Source of the DNA: Ilex aquifolium
Lineage: Eukaryota; Streptophyta; Magnoliopsida; Aquifoliales; Aquifoliaceae
DNA: 64,000 nucleotides
Assembly (NCBI GenBank): GCA_951799425.1
Contig: OX637399.1
Span: 13,384,501-13,448,500 of the forward strand
Direction of reading: 5' to 3'
The translations under genes were made by a program, and so were the position numbers. The notes under the pieces are model-generated. The model did not search any database, was not told the origin of the DNA, and saw nothing but the letters and a program-made list of their open reading frames with translations. Shown here in pieces: positions 55,401-64,000 of the stretch. How positions within the stretch are numbered: the first letter of the stretch is position 1; each line of letters starts with the position of its first letter.

Positions 55401-57869
55401 TGTAACACCCCAAAACACACCCTGGACGACATTACATTCTAAAACCATTCATATCATGAGAGCACTAATATAATCCCTTAAGAAACAAGACTTCATTTGT
55501 CATCCACGAATGTTTACAACATTATCCAAAAGAATAAGCCCAAGTCATGGCTATTACATCTCAAAAATTAATTAAAGAACGCAGCGAAATAAACAAAAGA
55601 AGCTAGACTACACACTGTTCCAAAAGAATGTCCTAGTCTAGTACAAAAGGAAAGGAGGTCGCTCTATGCGTCCACCTCGGGATCCATACTCCCGTCCAGT
55701 GGAGTCTCCCAAGTAGCGGGCTCCTCGACCCTTACGTCCTCCTCCTCAAGCGGGTAATCTGAAAAATGTTAGCGATAGGGGTGAGCACGAAGCTCTGTAG
55801 AAAAATTCTCCCAAACCCATACAAGGTTTAGCAAAGCATTTAAAACGGTCGGTCTCAATTTTTAACATAACATAGATACATAATTTGAAATAAAGCAGTG
55901 ACATTTAAAAAGGATCTCAAGTTTATTTAAAAACATTCCTTAAATGAATAAACGGGCACCACATACAAATAATAACCATTAATTGCCATAACCAATTCCC
56001 AACAATTCTTTCGGTAGGTGGCATACTTTGTGGTAACCTCCACCCCCCTTTAGGTCATCTTTGATTCTCAAGCATCCTTACCAGGAACCTCTTGAGAATG
56101 GATGAGCATCCTTACATGGAACCTCTCACCAATCACTACATTGTTTCCTAAGCATCCTTACCGGGAACCTCTAGGGAAGGGGTGAGCATCCTTACAAGGA
56201 ACATCTCACTCATGTGCATCACAAACAACCCAACCCAAGCATACAATTCCAACATTTATCTCAATTTACAAGCATCTATCCAAAATCCCCAAAATATATC
56301 ATGTAACAATTCCACAACCAACTAAGAAAATACATGAGATCACAATAACATCATTTTTCTACCAAACACCAAGCACTAAGGTTTCTAAATCCATAATAAA
56401 GAAAACATTTAGGAAGAAAATACATCACTCTCCAAAAATTAGGGTTTTAAAACTAGAAAGGAGATTTCATGGGTATTAAACCCTAACTTTGTTCAAAACA
56501 TGTAATCCTTGCAAAAAGCCTAAGATATGATGATTCCATAGCATATATATACCATTGATAGCCAAAGCATACATATATAAATATCATAGCCTCAATGTAA
56601 GTGAATGAGAGAAAACCCCTACCTTGAATCCTTAGTTTGTAGGAAGAACTTGAGCCTTGATCTTGAATCTACCCTTAAATCTTTTGTTTTTCCCTTCCTT
56701 TCTTCCTCTCTAATGCTCTCTAGGGTTCCAAGAGGTGTGGGGTGAGAGTGGAGTGAAAGAAATGAGGAAAAATGGGATGAAAATGAGTTAAAAACATATC
56801 AGCCCCGAAATTACTGTTTATGGACTGTTTTGGCCTTCTCCGAAATTACGGTTTTGCCACTAAGAATCTCCAATTTGATTCATATGACTACCCTAAGGTT
56901 TTTCGACGTTCCGGATTCATTTTTAATGTTATTTTAACCTAAAAACATTTATTTTTATGATTTATCTCAAAACCAAAGGCAACGTACACCCGAAACACTA
57001 AAGTTTCTATTTTACCCATCCGAACCGGCTATTAATGAAGTTTTGCGATGTTTGCAAATAAAATGTGATAAAGGGTGCTTCTTAATACCTTTTATACTTA
57101 TTTGAAGCCTAAATGTACTCATTATTCTTATATTTTGATTTAGGATGCAAATGGAGACATTAAATGCAAAACGAAGCTAATTGGACTATTTCGACATCGC
57201 TTCGTTATCTGGGAATAACTCTTTCATCCGAGCTCTGATTGAGATGATTAAAGGTGATATGGAATGATAAGAAAGAGCTCTAAAACTTTCAGGTTTTGAG
57301 TTTTGAGAGATATTGACTGAATCAAGGTCTAAATCGGGCTTGAAGTTGCAGCCAGTGCACTGTTCACGTGCACTGTTCAAGCTAATTGGGCTGTTTTGAC
57401 ATCACTTCTTTATCTGGGTATAACTCTCTCATCCGAGCTCAGATTAAGATGATTCAAGAGGATATGGAATGCTAAGAAAGAGGTCTACAACTTTCATGTT
57501 TTGAGGTTTGAGAGATATTGACCGCATCAAGGTCGACATCGCGGTTGAAGTTGCAGCCAGTGCACTGTTCACAGCCTGTTTCATCCCTTTTTCCATTTCC
57601 AATTCATTCCTAAGCCAACCAAATCCATCTCAAACCTCTCCAACACATATTTCTACACCAAACCTATTTAATAGAAGTTCTAGGACCTAAAATTTCATAT
57701 TTTCACTTATTAAAAACCAAATTTCAACTATTATTTCCACTAACATTTTAAATCTCTACTTTTCCAATCTACCAAATTCAAACACACATCACTACACATA
57801 TCCACATTTTTTCATCAATTATTTACTATATATCTATATACATATATAAAAGAAAATGCGGGTGTTACA
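55401..57869 (-). repeat. 3' LTR of element B
   Basis: 2,469 bp, TGTAACACC...GGTGTTACA. Contains the 205 bp-type duplication and the four GAGGTTCC-type motifs in inverted form (56070-56215). Slightly shorter than the A LTR. Confidence 0.95.
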
Positions 57870-57910
57870 ATCCACCCCCCTTCAAGAAAGTTTCGTCCTC
57901 GAAACTTACC

Positions 57911-60900
57911 TCAAGTAGCGAACAAATATGGATACTTCTCCCGCATTTCTTGCTCCGGTTCCCATGTAACTTCCTCCACTCCATGGTGTTGCCACAAAAC
58001 CTTCACCAATCTGATAACTTTGTTGCGAAGCACTTTTTCCTGGGCGTCGAGAATTTCTACCGGTTGTTCTTCGTAGGTTGCTCCGTCTTGAATTTCAATC
58101 TCCTCCAAGTTCACGACTGGAGTTGCATCCGAGTGACACCTTCTCAACATGGACACGTGGAACACATCATGTACTCCAGATAGCTAGGCTGGTAGTCGAA
58201 GTTGATATGCCGCCTTGCCTATCGCTTTGATTACCTCAAACGGTCCGGTATATCTTAGCGCTAACTTCCCCTTCTTGCCGAATCGAAACACGCCCTTCTT
58301 GGGTGACACCTTGAGAAATACGTAGTCTCCCACCTTGAATTCTAAGGGTCTTCGTCTGTGGTCCGCATAGCTCTTCTGTCTACTTTGCGCCGTCCGTAGC
58401 CTCCCTTGGATGAGTTGAATCTTCTCTGTAGTTTCTCGAACAATGTCCGGTCCAAACAAACTACTCTCGCCGGCTTCTAACCAACACGTCGGTGATCGGC
58501 ATGGTCTTCCATACAATGCTTCATACGGTGCCATCCCAATACTTTCCTGATAGCTGTTGTTGTAAGCAAACTCCACCAACGGTAAGTGGTTGCTCCAAAT
58601 CCCTTTGAAGTCCAACGCGCAAGCGCGTAACATATCCTCCACAATCTGTATCACCCTCTCGGATTGGCCATCCGTTTGGGGATGAAAAGCCGTACTGAAG
58701 TGTAACTCCGTCCCCATCGCTTGTTGTAGACTCTGCCAGAATCTCGCCACAAACCTAGAGTCACGATCCGACACAATCGAGAGCGGAACGCCGTGTAACC
58801 TCACTATCTCACGGATATACAGCTGGCTCAAAGTCTCGAATGTATCCGTGGTTTTCATACCCAAAAAGTGAGCAGACTTGGTGAGTATATCCACAATGAC
58901 CCACACTGCATTATGCCCGTGCGACGTTCGTGGTAAACCCGACACGAAGTCCATGGTGATGTGATCCCACTTCCACTCTGGAATAGGCAAAGACTGTAGG
59001 ACTCCTCCTGGCCTTTGATGCTCAATCTTCACCTGCTGGCACACCGCACATTTTGCCACATACTTGGCCACATCTCGCTTCATTCCCCTCCACCAGTATT
59101 GACGCTTCATGTCCCTATACATCTTTGTGCTACCGGGGTGGATAGCAAACTTGGAGCGATGACACTCTCCCAGTATCTCCTCCTTTAGGGACGAATCATC
59201 GGGAACACAGAGCTTCTCCCCATATCTCAACTCTCCATTCTTCCAAGACCATCCTTCAATCGCTTCTCCATTCTCCAATCGGGCTCTAATCCAATCGAGT
59301 TCCGAATTCAGGCATTGCAACTCCACTACCCGTCGCCGAAGCGTCGGTTGAGCTACAAGGTTGAATAAATATGGTTGATACTCCGGTCCATCCACCCATA
59401 GATCGTACTCCTCCAATTCATCAATCATTTTCCACCTATTTACCGCAAGAAAATTGATTTCACCCCGAGACTTCCTGCTAAGAGCGTCGGCAACTACATT
59501 GGCCTTCCCCGAATGGTAGTTGAGTGTGTACTCATAATCTTCCAAGTACTCAATCCACCTTCTCTGCTGGAGATTCAAGTCTTTCTGTGTGAAGATATAC
59601 TTGAGGCTTTTATGGTCTGAGAACACTTGAAATTTCTCCCCGTATAAATAACATCTCCACAACTTAAGAGCAAACACCACCGCAGCCAGCTCCAAGTCGT
59701 GTGTGGGATAATTCTGCTCATGCACCTTGAGTTGCCTCGAGCCATAAGCCACTACCTTCCCTCCTTGCATTAGAACGCATCCCAAGCCTCGTAGTGAAGT
59801 ATCGGTGTAGGCATCATAGCCTTCCCCACTGCTCGGAATAATGAGGATAGGTGCCGTCATCAACTTCTCCTTCAAGGTGCGAAAAGCTAGTTCACACGCT
59901 TGAGTCCACAAAAATTTCTCCCCCTTCTTTGTAAGGCGAGTCATCGGCATCGCAAGCTTGGAGAACCCTTCCACAAACCTACGATAATAGCCGGCTAACC
60001 CTAAGAAACTCCGTACTTCCGTTACGTTCTTCGGTGGTTCCCATTTCATCACAGCCTCAATCTTTGCGGGATCAACCGCTACTCCTTGCTCGGACACAAC
60101 ATGGCCAAGGAACTTCACTTCCTTCATCCAAAACTCACACTTGCTCATCTTCGCATATAACTTATGTTCTCTCAATGTTTGTAGCACAATAGAGAGATGA
60201 CGAGTATGTTCCTCCTGAGTCTGTGAGTAAATCAATATGTCATCAATAAACACAATGACAAATTGATCGAGGTAAGGCCGGAAGACTCTGTGCATCAAAT
60301 CCATGAAGGCTGCGGGGGCATTAGTCAATCCGAACGGCATCACCGTATACTCGAAATGACCATACCGGGTACGGAAAGCAGTCTTAGGAATATCCTCCTC
60401 CTTAATTCGCAGCTGATGATATCCCGTGCGAAGATCAATCTTGGAGTAATACATCGAACCCTTCAACTGATCAAATAAGTCATCAATTATCGGCAATGGA
60501 TACTTATTCTTCACGGTAACCCGATTCAACCTCCGGTAATCCGTGCACAACCGTAGAGTCTCATCCGTTTTCCTCACAAAGAGGACCGGGGCTCCCCAAG
60601 GGGAAGTGCTTAGACGGATAAACCCAATCGCCAACAAGTGATCCAACTGCTTTCTTAGCTCCTTCAACTCCAAAGGTGCCATCTGGTAGGGAGCAATGGA
60701 TATGGGTTCGGTTCCCGGATAGAGATCGCTTGAACTCAATTTCCCTATGTGGCGGTAATCCGAGTAATTCCTCGGGAAAAACATCTAGAAACTCCGCTAC
60801 AATTAACACCACATCCGTATGGATTTTATCCATGTCATTTCCCATCAAGCTAGCTAAGAAACTCAAATGACTTCCTGATTTCGCTTTTAAGAATCTACTA

Positions 60901-62423
60901 CCTGTAGTAGGAAATGGATGGGAAGAATCTCGGTTATTCACAAAACTGAAAATGACTCCTCCCGGCAACTGAAATATAATTCGCTTGCGGAAACAATCCA
61001 TTACCGCCCGGAAAGCGGACAACAAGTTCATCCCGAAAATCACATCATACCCCTTTATCTCTAAAGCAATCAAATCCACAATCAATTCATGCTCCCCAAT
61101 GGGAAGCACGCAACCCTTGCAGACTCGGCTAGTATCTAACCGTTCTCCCGTGGGCAAGCTAATGTTCATAACATGCTCTAGCTTCGCGAAACTCAATCCC
61201 AAATCAAGTGCATATGTCGTGCGTACAAATAAGTGTGTTGCACCGGGGTCAAATAATATTCAGGCCCAAGAATTGTAAATAAGGACGATACCTTCCACAA
61301 CGGCATTGGCAATGCCCTCCTCCGGCTGAGTCAAAGCAAATACTCGCCCTTGGTTGGCGCCGTCGGGGGCTTGAACTTGTATCGGTCGCTGCGGTGTAGG
61401 CCTCGGTGGTGATGGTTGGGCTGCTGGTACCTGTCTGGCGGTCTGGATAGGCCCTTGAGGTGGAAAAACTGGGCAATGCATCCGAATATGTCCCACACCT
61501 CCGCATGCAAAGTAGGATCATGGGGTAATACCGGCTCTAGTCTGAGTGTCTCCCTCTCCTCGGGCTGTCAAAAGTCGCTGTCCACCTGTCTGGTCTGGGT
61601 GACGGTATGGTGTCGGTCTCTGTGCCCCACTAGTGCTAGCACCCGTCCGGATCGGGCCTCTTCTCGAGAAGCCCTGTCGTCCCTGGCTATCCTCTATGTC
61701 TCTCTCTACCAGTGCAGTTCTGTCCACCAAGTCCCCAAAATCACGGATCCTGAGAGCCACCAACTTCTCCCTAATGACCGGCCTCAGACCCTGCTCGAAG
61801 CGCTTGGCCCTGTCGGCCTCAGTAGATATAAATCCCGTAGCATAACAGGAGAGCTCGTCGAACCGCCTCTCATACTCAGCCACGGTCATACTACCCTGTC
61901 GTAATGCAAGAAAATCCACCTTCATTCGGTCTCTGACCGATTCAGGGAAGTACTTATCTTGGAAAAGTTGATCGAACTCTTCCCAAGTGAGTGTGTCGGT
62001 GTCCCTTCTCCTCTTTATGGCATCCCACCAATAGTCGGCCTCCCCCTCAAACAGGTAGGACGCCAAACCAACTCTAAACTCCTCGGCAACTCCCATGTCA
62101 TCACAGATCTTCTTCACTCGGCGGATCCATCTATCCGCCTCCAAAGGATTGGAGCTCCCTTGGAAGTTGGGTGGTCGTTGTCTTAAGAATTCCCGAAGAG
62201 CTATCATCATTCGGTCTCCGTTCCCATTGCCCGGTACTTGAGCGAGAGGGTGAGCTCCACCATCGTGGTTGTTGTTACCATTTTGGTTCTGTACCAAAGT
62301 GGTGAGCTCCATCAAGCATTGGTAAATGTCTTGTATGGCATCCGGAGGTGGTGGTGGTGGTGGATTCGCTTGACCTCCACGGCCACGCCCACGTCCGCGT
62401 CCCCGTCCTTGTTCACCGTTCAT
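57911..62423 (-). pseudogene. gag-pol: gag-pol of element B, nearly open, four main lesions
   Basis: Starts at the ATG 62423-62421 (MNGEQGRGRGRG), right after GTGCAGG. Gag is open to a TGA near 61518, where A has CGA; just past it the first cysteine of the knuckle is tyrosine (SYFACGG). Protease is preceded by another CGA-to-TGA change (near 61258) and reads ILFDPGATH. A 2 bp deletion near 60729 separates protease and RT frames. From 60784 to 58184 RT ([21 protein letters not shown]), RNase H ([12 protein letters not shown]), the integrase zinc finger (CAVCQQVK) and the integrase core are open. TAG at 58184-58186 replaces a CAG. The remainder to 57911 holds HVSMLRRC and the chromodomain-like segment RLVKVLWQHHGVEEVTWEPE. 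Confidence 0.93.
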
Positions 62424-62596
62424 CCTGCACATCAATTCACAACTTAGTTCATGGATGTACAAGACATCCTAAATATTATGTTAAACTAAGGCATATAACG
62501 TGTATAAAATTTCACTAAAGGATTTGATTCACCATAATCCTAAAGCTCTAGAGGTGATTCCATAACCTACAGTTCCCATGTAAGACCTAAAGCCTA

Positions 62597-62609
62597 GGCT
62601 CTGATACCA
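62597..62609 (-). promoter_or_regulatory. PBS of element B (initiator tRNA-Met)
   Basis: GGCTCTGATACCA on the plus strand is TGGTATCAGAGCC on the minus strand, four bases from the LTR. Confidence 0.95.
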
Positions 62610-62613
62610 ACTT

Positions 62614-64000
62614 TGTAACACCCCAAAACACACCATGGATGGCATTACATTCTAAAATCATTCATATCATGAGAGCACTAATATAATCCTTTAAGAAACA
62701 AGACTTCATTTGTTATCCACGAATGTTTACAACATTATCCAAAAGAATAAGCCCAAGTCATGGCTATTACATCTCAAAAATTAATTAAAGAACGCAGCGG
62801 AATAAACAAAAAAAGCTAGACTACACACTGTTCCAAAAGAATGTCCTAGTCTAGTACAAAAGGAAAGGAGGTCGCTCTATGCGTCCACCTCGGGATCCAC
62901 ACTCCCGTCCAGTGGAGTCTCCCAAGTAGCGGGCTCCTCGACCCTTACGTCCTCCTCCTCAAGCGGGTAATCTGAAAAATGTTAGCGATAGGGGGTGAGC
63001 ACGAAGCTCTGTAGAAAAATTCTCCCAAACCCATACAAGGTTTAACAAAGCATTTAAAACGGTCGGTCTCAATTTTTAACATAACATAGATACATAATTT
63101 GAAATAAAGCAGTGACATTTAAAAAGGATCTCAAGTTTATTTAAAAACATTCCTTAAATGAATAAACGTGCACCACATACAAATAATAACCATTAATTGC
63201 CATAACCAATTCCCAACAATTCTTTCGGTAGGTGGCATACTTTGTGGTAACCTCCACCCCCTTTAGGTAATCTTTGATTCTCAAGCATCCTTACCGGGAA
63301 CCTCTTGAGAATGGATGAGCATCCTTACATGGAACCTCTCACCAATCACTACATTGTTTTCCAAGCATCCTTACCGGGAACCTCTAGGGAAGGGGTGAGT
63401 ATCCTTACAAGGAACCTCTCACTCATGTGCATCACAAACAACCCAACCCAAGCATACAATTCCAACATTTATCTCAATTTACAAGCATCTATCCAAAATC
63501 CCCAAATTATATCATGTAACAATTCCACAACCAACTAAGAAAATGCATGAGATCACAATAACATCATTTTTCTACCCAACACAAAGCACTAAGGTTTCTA
63601 AATCCATAATAAAGAAAGCATTTAGGAAGGAAATACATCACTCTCCAAAAATTAGGGTTTTAAAACTAGAAAGGAGATTTCATGGGTATTAAACCCTAAC
63701 TTTGTTCAAAACATGTAATCCTTGCAAAAAGCCTAAGAGATGATGATTTCATGGCATATATATACCATTGATAGCCAAAGCATATATATATAAATATCCT
63801 AGCCTCAATGTAAGTGAATGAGAGAAAACTCCTACTTTGAATCCTTAGTTTGTAGGAAGAACTTGGGCCTTGATCTTGAATCTACCCTTAAATCTCTTGT
63901 TTTTCCCTTCCTTTCTTCCTCTCTAATGCTCTCTAGGGTTCCAAGAGGTGTGGGGTGAGAGTGGAGTGAAAGAAATGAGGGCAAATGGGATGAAAATGAG
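62614..64000 (-). repeat. 5' LTR of element B, truncated by the window
   Basis: 1,387 bp visible, matching 55401-56780 closely. The four-copy GAGGTTCC motif (about 63280-63425, inverted) is present. Confidence 0.95.

Larger units (their letters stand above)
49902..64000 (-). mobile_element. Athila-type Ty3/gypsy element, minus strand, incomplete in window
   Basis: The 3' LTR is at 49902-51244. A polypurine-like AAGTTTGGGGATATT (minus strand) sits at its edge. The pol region extends from about 53335 to 55400, where element B interrupts the reverse transcriptase. The rest of the Athila element must lie right of the window. The UTR between pol and LTR is about 2 kb and holds local duplications (51312-51815 and 51949-52090) and a second PPT-like block at 52559-52575 followed by CATTGTCCTCAATGT, a typical Athila signature. 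No envelope-like ORF is visible. The TSD cannot be tested. Confidence 0.85.
55401..64000 (-). mobile_element. Element B: Tekay-type gypsy element, minus strand, runs off the right edge
   Basis: The 3' LTR is 55401-57869, gag-pol 57911-62423, PBS 62597-62609, and the 5' LTR starts at 62614 and is cut by the window end. It is a close relative of A: same LTR organisation and same protein order, but with fewer breaks, including an 866-codon open stretch (60784-58184). It inserted in the RT of the Athila element after GTAGG (55396-55400). The second TSD copy is outside the window. Confidence 0.95.

Overview
This window is plant nuclear DNA, almost certainly from a flowering plant and probably a dicot. 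The evidence is a chromosome-scale pile-up of plant repeats: Ty3/gypsy elements primed by initiator tRNA-Met (Tekay/Del-type chromoviruses), Athila- and Tat-type gypsy elements, a CACTA (En/Spm) transposon, Helitrons, a tRNA-type SINE, a LINE tail and MITEs. A captured exon of the plastid chaperonin CPN20 also points to a plant. I see no intact host gene, rRNA, tRNA or bacterial-type operon. Almost every protein-like stretch is transposon-derived and broken.

Layout. 1-2067: AT-rich sequence with one short coding-like tail and a LINE remnant. 2068-5107: solo LTR of a Tekay-like family (TSD TTAAG). 5113-11835: a head-to-tail series of Helitron ends, all on the minus strand. One member holds a long-TIR element, which holds a hAT-type MITE fragment, which holds a SINE. 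Another holds the CPN20 exon. 12628-17096: a complete non-autonomous Tat-like element, minus strand (TSD TTGGG), with a gag remnant and large internal minisatellites. 17489-23299: a four-deep nest, in which a Tourist-like MITE contains a hAT-type MITE, which contains a solo LTR, which contains another solo LTR. 23440-48428: a minus-strand CACTA transposon (TNP2-type transposase plus a Transposase_24-type second gene), split by two complete Tekay-type elements, A (26169-35804, TSD TAATT) and C (36023-46395, TSD ATGTG). 48440-49250: an LTR-like remnant with a regular array of 43-44 bp units built on the palindrome CTACCGGTAG. 49902 to beyond the window end: a minus-strand Athila element whose reverse transcriptase is interrupted at 55401 by a third Tekay-type element, B, which runs off the right edge.

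How the parts relate. A and B are close relatives: same LTR structure, same gag-pol order (gag with CCHC knuckle, protease, RT, RNase H, integrase, C-terminal chromodomain-like tail). They differ in which lesions silence them. C is a related but older lineage with many stops and diverged LTRs. The nesting gives a relative order: the CACTA and Athila elements are older than the Tekay insertions they contain. The most unusual signal is the decamer CTACCGGTAG (centre ACCGGT). It recurs in clusters inside at least three otherwise dissimilar LTR-type sequences, mostly at spacings near whole turns of the DNA helix.
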